The notes under the pieces: model-generated
Database searches by the model: none
The model's input: the letters and a program-made list of their open reading frames with translations, nothing else
What the model was told of the DNA's origin: nothing
Shown: positions 1 through 7,228 of the stretch, one piece after another
Position numbering within the stretch: position 1 is the first letter of the stretch
Layout: each line of letters begins with the position of its first letter
Source: Bacteroidales bacterium
GTDB taxonomy: Bacteria > Bacteroidota > Bacteroidia > Bacteroidales > F082
Reading direction: 5' to 3'
DNA: 64,000 nt
NCBI GenBank assembly: GCA_024400395.1
Contig: JAKSMW010000009.1
Location: forward strand, 1-64,000
Position numbers and translations under genes: made by a program

Positions 1-144
1 GGAATCATGGATATTCCAGATAAAGATACTTTTTTTCATTGAAATTTGGAAATGTGTAAATTTAAAATGTAATTTTGCAATGTGAAACCAGCAGGGATTT
101 ATCACCTTAACCTGGCGACAAAATGGTCTAAAGAAATAGTAGCG

Positions 145-327
145 CTATACGCTAACAGTCATTAGTGTGTAAACGCCTTTCGCCAAACCTGCAACGTTGA
201 GCGGCTCGCTGGATTTCACTGTTGCTTCCATGACGTTGCGGCCCGTGATGTCGTAAACTGTCGCCGTTGCGTCATCCTCGATGCCGTCGAAATGCAAGAG
301 TAAATGAAGGCGTAAAAACCGGCAATT
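145..327 (-). pseudogene. Remnant of a type IX secretion C-terminal sorting domain
   Basis: Read on the minus strand, about 60 codons run open from just after the stop of the sigma-54-like gene to a TAG at 145-147. The translation contains VYDITGRNVMEA and LAKGVYTLMTV, the typical pattern of the Por secretion C-terminal domain that directs cargo to the T9SS in Bacteroidota. There is no plausible start codon and no cargo domain upstream, so this is the broken 3' end of a lost gene and not a working one. It happens to be in the same frame as the upstream gene but is separated from it by a stop codon. I see nothing else in bases 1-144, which are AT-rich. Confidence 0.6.
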
Positions 328-1218
328 CTAACTTTCTCTCCTCTTCCCGGAGTTTTTGTGTCCTAAAAACGTTTCTCTGTATTTGGCGACGGTGCGGCGG
401 CTGATGGAGTAGCCTTTGCGCTGAAGCTCTTCGCTTATCTCGTCGTCGGTGAGGGGCTTCTTGTGGTTTTCGTTGATAATCATGTCGTTGATGATGTCGA
501 GTACTTCGATGCGCGCCACTTTCTGGCTGTTGTCGCCGGAGAAGCAGTCGAAAAGCGTCGGTTCTTCCTGACCGGCGCCGAAGTCTTTCAATGAGATTCC
601 TTCATCGAAGAGAGACGGCAGCTTGAGGTCGCCGCCGCGGGCGTCGAGGGTGAAGGTCTTCCGGGGCGCGTAAATCCTCACGTTTTTGGTGCTTCTCGAA
701 ATCATCGTCACGTCGAGGCCGGTCTCGTCTTTCACGTCGTTGAGAACCATCTGACGGCAGTCGGAAGGCGAACCTGACATGACGAAATCTCTCTGTAATT
801 CAATGCATTTCATGATGGATTTCACTATGTTGTCGCGACTTATAGCACCGTCGTAAAGCGGGAAAAGAACAATTATTTCGTCTTTCGTTCCGAAAATATC
901 CGAAAGCTCTTTGTATGTGTATTCATCAATGTTTTTGTCGAAAGTGATGTCAAAAATCTCACGGCTGCTGATACGTCCGTTTCTGATGCTCACAATGCTT
1001 ACGCCGATGCCTGTAGAGTCGTGTCCGTTGAGATTGTTCTCCGCATGGAATTTGATGTATTCGGCAATTTTCAGAAGCTCTTCCTTGTCGGAGATGAAAA
1101 CTTTCCTGTCGTCAATGGCGAATGACAAACCGTTTCTTTTTGGTGAGCAAAGTATTGAAAATGAAGTGCTTATGCCTTCTGATTTAGAGTTGTATTTTTT
1201 CTTTTCCAAATAATTCAT
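328..1218 (-). CDS. Short sigma-54-like protein (RpoN DNA-binding half with an unfamiliar N-terminus)
   Basis: This is a 296-residue protein. Residues 126-215 follow the end of the sigma-54 core-binding region and its HTH: IELQRDFVMSG corresponds to the usual IVxxQxxFFxxG, and MISRSTKNVRIYAPRKTF to the STVSRxxxNKYxxTPxGxF stretch. Residues 235-285 carry the C-terminal RpoN domain with a nearly perfect RpoN box, SRRTVAKYRE, at 273-282; this box reads the -24 promoter element. Full RpoN is usually 450-500 residues. The Gln-rich activator-interacting region I and most of the core-binding domain are missing. Residues 1-125 resemble nothing I know. The start at 1218 follows a TATATTTG box by about 30 bases. 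It could be a second sigma-54, a competitor for -12/-24 promoters, or a repurposed DNA-binding protein. The family call is firm; the role is unknown. Confidence 0.72.
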   Translation of the reverse strand: MNYLEKKKYNSKSEGISTSFSILCSPKRNGLSFAIDDRKVFISDKEELLKIAEYIKFHAENNLNGHDSTGIGVSIVSIRNGRISSREIFDITFDKNIDEYTYKELSDIFGTKDEIIVLFPLYDGAISRDNIVKSIMKCIELQRDFVMSGSPSDCRQMVLNDVKDETGLDVTMISRSTKNVRIYAPRKTFTLDARGGDLKLPSLFDEGISLKDFGAGQEEPTLFDCFSGDNSQKVARIEVLDIINDMIINENHKKPLTDDEISEELQRKGYSISRRTVAKYRETFLGHKNSGKRRES

Positions 1219-1247
1219 CTTTCAAGGTGCTTTTCTGAAAATTTTTG

Positions 1248-1255
1248 CAAATATA
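1248..1255 (-). promoter_or_regulatory. -7 promoter element of the sigma-54-like gene
   Basis: TATATTTG on the minus strand fits the Bacteroidota -7 consensus TAnnTTTG. It lies about 30 bases before the start codon at 1218 and diverges from the promoter at 1290. Confidence 0.55.
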
Positions 1256-1289
1256 TGGAAATTATGAAAAACATTGAAATGATATTTTG

Positions 1290-1297
1290 TAACTTTG
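1290..1297 (+). promoter_or_regulatory. -7 promoter element of the MGMT-family gene
   Basis: TAACTTTG fits TAnnTTTG and lies 66 bases upstream of the chosen ATG at 1364. It forms a divergent pair with the minus-strand box at 1248. Confidence 0.55.
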
Positions 1298-1363
1298 CGC
1301 CATTATTTAAAGTTAAAAAGATATAAATGACTAAAAATAACTTGTAAGATTTTGATTTGTAAA

Positions 1364-1711
1364 ATGGTTAAACGGTCTTTGGTTGTGCCTAAAGTCACTG
1401 ATTTTCAACGAAAAGTGTATAATGCGGTGCGTCTCATTCCTCGTGGTGAGGTGATAACCTACGGCGAGCTGGCGCGGCGTATCGGTTGCAAGTCGGCGCA
1501 GGCTGTCGGGCAGGCGTTGAGGCGCAATCCGTTCGCGCCTGAAGTGCCGTGCCACCGTGTTGTCGCCGCCGACGGAAGCCTCTGCGGTTTCGCCGGTCAT
1601 CGCGACGGCGAACTCATCGCCAAGAAACGCAGGATCCTTGAAGACGAAGGCGTCACGTTCAACGGCGACAAAGTCGCGGCGGAGAAAATCAATGTGATTC
1701 ATCATAAGTGA
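1364..1711 (+). CDS. MGMT-family DNA alkyltransferase, short form
   Basis: This 115-residue protein is homologous to the C-terminal catalytic domain of O6-alkylguanine-DNA alkyltransferases. It has the active-site motif PCHRVV with the acceptor Cys at residue 63, preceded by the recognition-helix pattern (GCKSAQAVGQALRRNP) and followed by GxLxGFAGHR-like sequence. Because Cys is present, where alkyltransferase-like ATL proteins have Trp, suicidal alkyl transfer is likely, although the N-terminal domain of full Ogt/Ada enzymes is absent. I chose the ATG at 1364 over a TTG at 1352. It diverges from the sigma-54-like gene. It probably repairs O6-alkylguanine in the cytoplasm. Confidence 0.85.
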   Translation: MVKRSLVVPKVTDFQRKVYNAVRLIPRGEVITYGELARRIGCKSAQAVGQALRRNPFAPEVPCHRVVAADGSLCGFAGHRDGELIAKKRRILEDEGVTFNGDKVAAEKINVIHHK

Positions 1712-1743
1712 TATTTTATGTTTGGATTTTGTCAAAAAACGAC

Positions 1744-1831
1744 AAATTATTTGTTTGGAAAATGTCAGATTTTTGCAAATTATTTATTTGGAAAATGTCA
1801 AATTTTTGCAAATTATTTGTTTGGAAAATGT
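1744..1831. repeat. 33-bp tandem repeat (minisatellite), about 2.7 copies
   Basis: Copies at 1744-1776, 1777-1809 and a partial one from 1810 share the core TTTGGAAAATGTCA followed by ATTTTTGC. A diverged partial copy lies just before, at about 1720-1743. The array ends 10 bases before the -7 box of the downstream ATPase gene. The unit length of 33 keeps one frame open as an 11-residue repeat, but no start codon or promoter supports translation, so I treat it as non-coding. Confidence 0.85.
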
Positions 1832-1840
1832 ATTTTTTTG

Positions 1841-1848
1841 TATCTTTG
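1841..1848 (+). promoter_or_regulatory. -7 promoter element of the first DUF4143 ATPase gene
   Basis: TATCTTTG, directly after the 33-bp repeats and 22 bases before the ATG at 1870, which argues against any longer N-terminus. Confidence 0.65.
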
Positions 1849-1869
1849 CAGTCTAAAAATCAAGTTATT

Positions 1870-3255
1870 ATGTATTTTGAGCGAATTATTGATAAATACC
1901 TTGTTGAATGGGCCGATTCACAATCCCATAAACCGCTGTTGCTAAGAGGTGCCAGACAGACAGGAAAATCTACTGCTGTGAGGCATCTCGGCGAACGTTT
2001 TAATACTTATGTCGAGATAAATTTTGAGAAGCGACCTGCTTACAAAGCATTGTTTGATAAGGATTTAGACGTTAAGCGTATCGTTCCGCTTTTATCGGCG
2101 ATGAGCAGGAAATCAATTGCTCCCGGCAAGACGTTGTTGTTTCTTGATGAGATACAGGAATGCCCTGAAGCTATAATGGCGTTGCGTTTTTTCTGGGAGG
2201 ATATGCCTGAGCTTCATGTGGTTGCGGCAGGTTCGCTCTTGGAATTCGCTTTGGACGAATTGCCGACTTTCGGCGTCGGGCGCATTCATTCCATGTATGT
2301 GCATCCAATGACATTCGACGAGTTTATGATGGCAAACGGCGGAAGTTTGTTGCTGGAAGAGAGAAATAATGCTTCGGCTTCTAATCCGCTTGCTGGGTCT
2401 TTGCATGTCGAACTGGTTGATTATCTGCGTATTTATATGCTTGTAGGGGGTATGCCGGAGAGCGTGGCGAAGTGGGTAGAGACGCATGATTTTTTGCGGT
2501 GTCAGCAGGTTCAAGATGATATATTGACTGGCTATGAGGATGATTTCCCGAAATATCGGAAAAAGGTTGATCCGCAATTGCTTCGACAGACTTTGAGAAG
2601 CGTCGCGCTGCAAGTCACGCAGAAGTTCGTGTGTTCGCAAGTTCCTGGTGAATACAAATCCGCTGATGTCAAAAAAGCACTTGACATGCTGACGAGGTCA
2701 GAAATTGTCATACCCGTCACCCATTCAAACGCGAACGGACTGCCTTTGGGAAACGAAATAGAACAGAACATTCGCAAAATGCTGCTGCTCGACACAGGCT
2801 TGATGCTTCGTCTGCTGAAGATGACGATGGGCAATATTGATGAAATAACGACCCAAATCCTCACTTCGTCTGCCGCCGACCTTGTCAACAAAGGAAATGT
2901 TTCGGAAATGTTGGCCGGACTTGAATATCTTCGTTATCAGACCCTAAACATGCGCCATGAAATGTATTACTGGGTGCGTCAGTCGAAAAATTCCTTGGCT
3001 GAAATTGACTACATGATTCCAATGGGCGCGAAAGTGATACCTGTGGAGGTCAAAGCCGGAGTGCAGGGTGGGATGAAGAGCCTTTGGGAATTCATGCGGG
3101 AAAAGAAACTCACACGTGCCGTGAGATGTTCGCTTGAGAATTTCGGTGAGTTCGAACATGTTGATACTAAGGCAGATAACACTGTGAGGCATGTTACAAT
3201 TTGTCCGTTGTATTCAATTTCGCAGATGTCTCGTCTGATGCAAATTCATCAGTGA
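1870..3255 (+). CDS. AAA ATPase with DUF4143 C-terminus
   Basis: This 461-residue protein has a Walker A motif GARQTGKST at residues 27-35, a Walker B LLFLDEIQE around 89-97, and the sensor-like stretch HVVAAGSLLEFAL. Its C-terminal half has the DUF4143 pattern, ending with a nuclease-like fold (SLAEIDYMI, then IPVEVKAG). Such proteins are abundant and multicopy in Bacteroidota and archaea; their role is not established. The reading frame is open further upstream through the minisatellite, but the TATCTTTG box at 1841 and the AT-rich leader place the start at 1870. A second, distantly related family member lies at 30950-32233, also beside a tandem repeat. It appears to be a single-gene unit. 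Confidence 0.85.
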   Translation: MYFERIIDKYLVEWADSQSHKPLLLRGARQTGKSTAVRHLGERFNTYVEINFEKRPAYKALFDKDLDVKRIVPLLSAMSRKSIAPGKTLLFLDEIQECPEAIMALRFFWEDMPELHVVAAGSLLEFALDELPTFGVGRIHSMYVHPMTFDEFMMANGGSLLLEERNNASASNPLAGSLHVELVDYLRIYMLVGGMPESVAKWVETHDFLRCQQVQDDILTGYEDDFPKYRKKVDPQLLRQTLRSVALQVTQKFVCSQVPGEYKSADVKKALDMLTRSEIVIPVTHSNANGLPLGNEIEQNIRKMLLLDTGLMLRLLKMTMGNIDEITTQILTSSAADLVNKGNVSEMLAGLEYLRYQTLNMRHEMYYWVRQSKNSLAEIDYMIPMGAKVIPVEVKAGVQGGMKSLWEFMREKKLTRAVRCSLENFGEFEHVDTKADNTVRHVTICPLYSISQMSRLMQIHQ

Positions 3256-3283
3256 TTATGTGTTTAAGTAAAGAAATTTTTGT

Positions 3284-3291
3284 TATCTTTG
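3284..3291 (+). promoter_or_regulatory. -7 promoter element of msrA
   Basis: TATCTTTG 33 bases before the msrA start; it probably also drives the Fic gene directly downstream. Confidence 0.6.
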
Positions 3292-3324
3292 CGGTCTTGA
3301 TTTTAATTATTACTACTGTTGAAA

Positions 3325-3825
3325 ATGAATACGATATATCTTGCCGGCGGCTGCTTCTGGGGAACCGAGCATTATTTCAAAATGATAAAAGGCGTTGTCA
3401 ACACCGAAGTCGGTTACGCTAACAGCATCAAACGAAACCCCACTTATCAGGAGGTCTGCACGGGAGCGACATGTGCTGCCGAGACCGTGATGGTTGAATA
3501 CAATTCCGAAGTGGTGACGCTGCGTTTCCTTCTCGAAATGTATTTCCACGCCATCGACCCGACAAGCGTAAATCAACAAGGTCACGATGTGGGACTTCAA
3601 TACAGAACCGGAATCTATTATGTCGATGACGCTGATATTCAGGTGATTGAGGATTTTATCAATGAGAAACAAAAAGAGATTGAAGGTAAAATCGCCGTCG
3701 AGGTGATGCCGCTCGAAAATTTTTACAACGCCGAAGAGTATCATCAGGATTATCTTGAAAAGAACCCTGACGGCTACTGCCATCTGCCGCTGGAACTTTT
3801 TGAGTTCGCGAAAAACGCACATTGA
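3325..3825 (+). CDS. msrA: Peptide methionine sulfoxide reductase MsrA
   Basis: This 166-residue enzyme reduces methionine-S-sulfoxide in proteins and free methionine. The signature GCFWG sits at residues 9-13 with the catalytic Cys at 10, followed by the family patterns GYANS, TCAAETV and GHDVGLQYRTGIYY. There is no signal peptide, so it is cytoplasmic, and no MsrB fusion. The ATG at 3325 is preferred over a TTG two codons earlier. The Fic gene follows after 9 bases, so the two are probably co-transcribed. Confidence 0.95.
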   Translation: MNTIYLAGGCFWGTEHYFKMIKGVVNTEVGYANSIKRNPTYQEVCTGATCAAETVMVEYNSEVVTLRFLLEMYFHAIDPTSVNQQGHDVGLQYRTGIYYVDDADIQVIEDFINEKQKEIEGKIAVEVMPLENFYNAEEYHQDYLEKNPDGYCHLPLELFEFAKNAH

Positions 3826-3834
3826 TTTTTGAAA

Positions 3835-4977
3835 ATGAAGATTATGGAAGAAAGAAAATACACAATCCAAGACCTCGACGAGTACATCAGACAGGGCGAG
3901 CCGGAGAAACAAGAACGTGGTGCGGCTTGGCAGGTGGCAATTGGTCTTCAACAAGTTGATGGACTGGAACCATCTAATTATCTTCTTGATACGGCCCGTC
4001 AGCATATCGACGGCGATATTACCATAGGCGAAGCCAAGAATCTGATTGATTCATATTACAAGTCGGCTTCTGTAAATGATAAAGTAGAAAACGAAAGGAC
4101 CGAGGAGGCCGACAAAGTATCGGCACGAATCACAGAGATCATTTCGGAAAAGACATTTAGCCTTACGCCTGCACAGCTCACGTCCATTCATCGCAGACTT
4201 TTTGAAGGGACATTTAAGTTCGCAGGTAAGATTCGCGATTACAACATCACTAAAAGCGAATGGGTTTTGAAAGGTGACACGGTTTATTATGCGAGTTGTG
4301 AAAATATCAAGGACACTCTTGAATATGATATTGAAAATGAACGTAAATTTTCATATTCCGGCGTGCCTGTCGATGATGCGATAAAACATCTTGTGCGTTT
4401 TTGCGCCGATTTGTGGCAGATTCACCCTTTCGGGGAAGGAAATACTCGCACGACGGCGGTTTTTATAATCAAATACATGCGTTCACTCGGTCTGAATGTC
4501 GTAAATGATACATTTGCAAAGCATTCATGGTTTTTCAGAAATGCTTTGGTGAGAGCCAATTATAGTAATATTCGCGCTGGAATAACTGAAACAACAGTAT
4601 TCCTCGAAAGATTTTTCCGAAACATGTTGATTGGTGAAAATAATCGGCTGCTTAACCGCGAAATGCATGTCGATTGGGGCAAATTGCACCCAAACGATGA
4701 GATTCAAAGTGCAAATGTGAAATCCCAAAGTGCAAATAATGCACTCAACTTATCTCCAAAGTGCAAATTTTGCACTTTAGAAGAACTTGCAGTATTAAGA
4801 GTCATAAAAGAAAATCCTAATGCCACGCAAAAGGAAATAGCTTCTGAAATACATAAATCAGAACGAACGGTCAAGTCTATCACTATTTCTTTGCAGGAAA
4901 AAGGAATTATTTCGCGTGTGAATGGGAAACGTAATGGCTATTGGTCTTTTGAAAATTTAATGTTTGAAAATAATTGA
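3835..4977 (+). CDS. Fic-family protein with VbhA-like N-terminus and winged HTH
   Basis: This 380-residue protein has three parts. Residues 25-75 resemble the VbhA-type inhibitory antitoxin helix region (IGLQQVDGLEPS, then HIDGDIT). Residues 110-265 form the Fic domain with a complete motif HPFGEGNTR at 197-205 and the target-binding flap VYYASCENI near 150-158; Fic enzymes usually transfer AMP to Ser, Thr or Tyr. Residues 314-375 form a winged HTH (TQKEIASEIHKSERTVKSI). The catalytic His and the phosphate-binding residues are present, so activity is plausible. The linker at about 288-313 is encoded by repeated AAAGTGCAAAT units. The HTH suggests DNA binding, perhaps autoregulation. It lies 9 bases downstream of msrA and 6 bases upstream of the GH92 gene. 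Confidence 0.88.
   Translation: MKIMEERKYTIQDLDEYIRQGEPEKQERGAAWQVAIGLQQVDGLEPSNYLLDTARQHIDGDITIGEAKNLIDSYYKSASVNDKVENERTEEADKVSARITEIISEKTFSLTPAQLTSIHRRLFEGTFKFAGKIRDYNITKSEWVLKGDTVYYASCENIKDTLEYDIENERKFSYSGVPVDDAIKHLVRFCADLWQIHPFGEGNTRTTAVFIIKYMRSLGLNVVNDTFAKHSWFFRNALVRANYSNIRAGITETTVFLERFFRNMLIGENNRLLNREMHVDWGKLHPNDEIQSANVKSQSANNALNLSPKCKFCTLEELAVLRVIKENPNATQKEIASEIHKSERTVKSITISLQEKGIISRVNGKRNGYWSFENLMFENN
4706..4778. repeat. Intragenic AAAGTGCAAAT repeats and a 21-bp near-palindrome
   Basis: AAAGTGCAAAT occurs at 4706, 4727 and 4758 inside the Fic gene. The last copy is half of a near-perfect 21-bp palindrome at 4758-4778, and the middle copy is followed by AATGCAC, which makes a second dyad. 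The stretch encodes only the linker between the Fic domain and the winged HTH. Confidence 0.8.
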
Positions 4978-4983
4978 ATACAA

Positions 4984-7212
4984 ATGAAAAAACTTCTACT
5001 TTCATCATTGGTAATGCTTTTTGCTTTGACATCCAAAGCACAGCAAAACGATAACACTCAATACGTTGACCCGTTCATCGGGACACAGATGGACGAGACC
5101 GGCGCACTCAGCGGCAGCACTTTCCCCGGCGCATGCGTGCCTTTCGGAATGGTGCAGCTCAGCCCGGAAACGGAGAAATACGTCACTTACGACCCGTGCT
5201 CGGGCTACGATTACGACAAAGACAAAATCTACGGCATCACCCACACGCACCTCAGCGGAACGGGCTGCACCGACCTCATCGACGTGTCGCTGCTTCCCGC
5301 GACCGGCGACCTGACTCCGTCGTACATCGCGGCGGGCGATTTCTCGCAGACATTCTCGCATGACGAAGAAGGCGCGACACCAGGATATTACTGGGTGAAA
5401 CTTCAGGAGTCGGGCGTCAAAGTCGAACTGACCGCCACCGAACATTGCGGCATCCACAGATACACATACCCTGAAGGCGCAAAACCTCAGGTCATCCTCG
5501 ACCTCGACCACATGACTTACCGCGGAAATGACACATATTACAGCTCCCGACGCGGCTACAGCATCATCAACAGCCAGATCCGCTTCGTCGATGACCACAC
5601 TATTGAAGGATACAGAATCGTCACGGGCTGGGCGAAGCTGCGCCGAGTGTATTTCCACGCCGAGTTCTCGAAACCTATTGTGCATCATTACGTTATGAAA
5701 GGTGATGAGAATCTTTTCGAGACATCAGTCGCTAACGGCAGAAACCTCCGCGCCGCGTTGGTCTTCGATGACGGCGATGACTTATTAATAAAGGTGTCGA
5801 TTTCAGCTGTCGATTCCGAAGGCGCACGCAGGAACTTCAACGCCGAATGCTCATCGTGGGATTTCGAGAAATACGTCGCAGATGCCCATGAGACATGGAA
5901 GAAGGCGTTGTCGAAAATTGAAATCAGCGGAACAGATACCCAAAAACGTATTTTTTACACGGGAATGTATCACGCCTACATCCAGCCGAACGTGATGAGC
6001 GACATCGATGGCCGTTATGTGACAACGAATTACGAGATTAAACAGATGCCGGAAGGGAAAAAGTATTACTCGACGTTCTCTCTTTGGGACACCTTCCGTG
6101 CGGCGCATCCGCTTTACAACCTGCTCGAGCCGGAACTCACCGCCGACTTCATCAACTCCATGCTGCTGCATCATCAGGAGTACGGCTATCTCCCGATTTG
6201 GGACTTGTGGGGACAGGACAATTACTGCATGATCGGCAACCATGCGATTCCGGTTATTTCGCGAGCAATACTTACTGATATTCAAGGTTTTGACAGAGAA
6301 GAAGCATATAAGGCGATGTATGAAAGTTCTGTCCGTCCGCATTACAATTCGCCTTTTGTGCTTTGGGAAAAGTTCGGATATTATCCGGCGACGTTGCAAG
6401 ATGAGAGCGTCTCGATAACTCTTGAGCAGGCGTTCGACGACTGGTGCGTCTATGCTGCGGCGAAGAAACTCGGAAAAAACAAGGATGCAGAGCATTTCCT
6501 GAAACGCTCGGAGTCGTACCGCAATATCTTTGACGAGTCGATAGGCACTTTCGCGCCGAAGGACGAGGCCGGCAACTGGGTTCGCCCGTATGATGTCTTG
6601 AGTTACGAAAACGGACATTTCGCCGAGGGCAACGCCTGGCAATATATGTGGTTCGTACCGCAGAATCCATTGGGACTCATTGAGTTGCTCGGCGGAAAAG
6701 AAAAATTTATCGAGAAATTAAATGAGAATTTCTCACTTGAGGCGAAGAGCGGCGAGACCAACGGCAACGCTTCCGGTTTCATCGGACAATACGCTCATGG
6801 CAACGAGCCGTCGCATCATACGGTTTATATGTACAACTTCGCCGGTCAGCCGAAACGCACGCAAGAGCTTGTGAATGAAGTGCGTAACAAGTTCTATAGC
6901 GACAAGCCGTGCGGTTACGCCGGCAACGACGACTGCGGACAGATGTCGGCATGGTACATCTTCTCGTCGATGGGATTTTATCCGTTCAACGCCGGAAGCG
7001 ACGAATTTTCAATCGGGACACCGTTGTTCAACGAGGCGGTCATCATCCTTCCGAATGGAAAAACTTTCACTGTTAAGTCAAACAGAAAATCAGATAAAGA
7101 TATTTACGTTAAGTCGGTGAAACTCAACGGAATGGCAGTCACCGACTGGCGTATCACGCAGCAGCAGATCATGGAAGGCGGCGTGCTTGAGTTTAAAATG
7201 GGGAAAAAGTAA
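4984..7212 (+). CDS. GH92 family alpha-mannosidase, exported
   Basis: This 742-residue protein has a Sec signal peptide (MKKLLLSSLVMLFALTSKAQ). The family opening YVDPFIGT is followed by the GSTFPGACVPFGMVQLSP stretch. The C-terminal (alpha/alpha)6 domain carries GHFAEGNAWQY around residue 548 and AGNDDCGQMSAWY around 648, which contain the acid Glu and the base Asp residues of this calcium-dependent inverting family. GH92 enzymes release terminal mannose from N-glycans and mannans; the exact linkage cannot be read from sequence. It acts in the periplasm, since no lipobox is seen. No SusC/SusD pair is nearby, so it is not in a classical polysaccharide-utilisation locus. A phosphatase lipoprotein follows after 16 bases. 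Confidence 0.93.
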   Translation: MKKLLLSSLVMLFALTSKAQQNDNTQYVDPFIGTQMDETGALSGSTFPGACVPFGMVQLSPETEKYVTYDPCSGYDYDKDKIYGITHTHLSGTGCTDLIDVSLLPATGDLTPSYIAAGDFSQTFSHDEEGATPGYYWVKLQESGVKVELTATEHCGIHRYTYPEGAKPQVILDLDHMTYRGNDTYYSSRRGYSIINSQIRFVDDHTIEGYRIVTGWAKLRRVYFHAEFSKPIVHHYVMKGDENLFETSVANGRNLRAALVFDDGDDLLIKVSISAVDSEGARRNFNAECSSWDFEKYVADAHETWKKALSKIEISGTDTQKRIFYTGMYHAYIQPNVMSDIDGRYVTTNYEIKQMPEGKKYYSTFSLWDTFRAAHPLYNLLEPELTADFINSMLLHHQEYGYLPIWDLWGQDNYCMIGNHAIPVISRAILTDIQGFDREEAYKAMYESSVRPHYNSPFVLWEKFGYYPATLQDESVSITLEQAFDDWCVYAAAKKLGKNKDAEHFLKRSESYRNIFDESIGTFAPKDEAGNWVRPYDVLSYENGHFAEGNAWQYMWFVPQNPLGLIELLGGKEKFIEKLNENFSLEAKSGETNGNASGFIGQYAHGNEPSHHTVYMYNFAGQPKRTQELVNEVRNKFYSDKPCGYAGNDDCGQMSAWYIFSSMGFYPFNAGSDEFSIGTPLFNEAVIILPNGKTFTVKSNRKSDKDIYVKSVKLNGMAVTDWRITQQQIMEGGVLEFKMGKK

Positions 7213-7228
7213 CAAAATTTTATAAAAA

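Noticed and set aside
1708..1869. N-terminal extension of the first DUF4143 ATPase through the 33-bp repeats
   Set aside because: The -7 box at 1841-1848 lies within it, and the family N-terminus begins at 1870.
3313..4005. 230-codon minus-strand ORF across msrA and the Fic gene start
   Set aside because: It runs through two genes with clear motifs on the plus strand and has no promoter of its own.
5005..5688. Long antisense ORF within the GH92 gene (also 5851-6642)
   Set aside because: Arises from the GC-rich codon pattern of the sense gene; no promoter, no recognisable protein, and the sense protein is clearly conserved.
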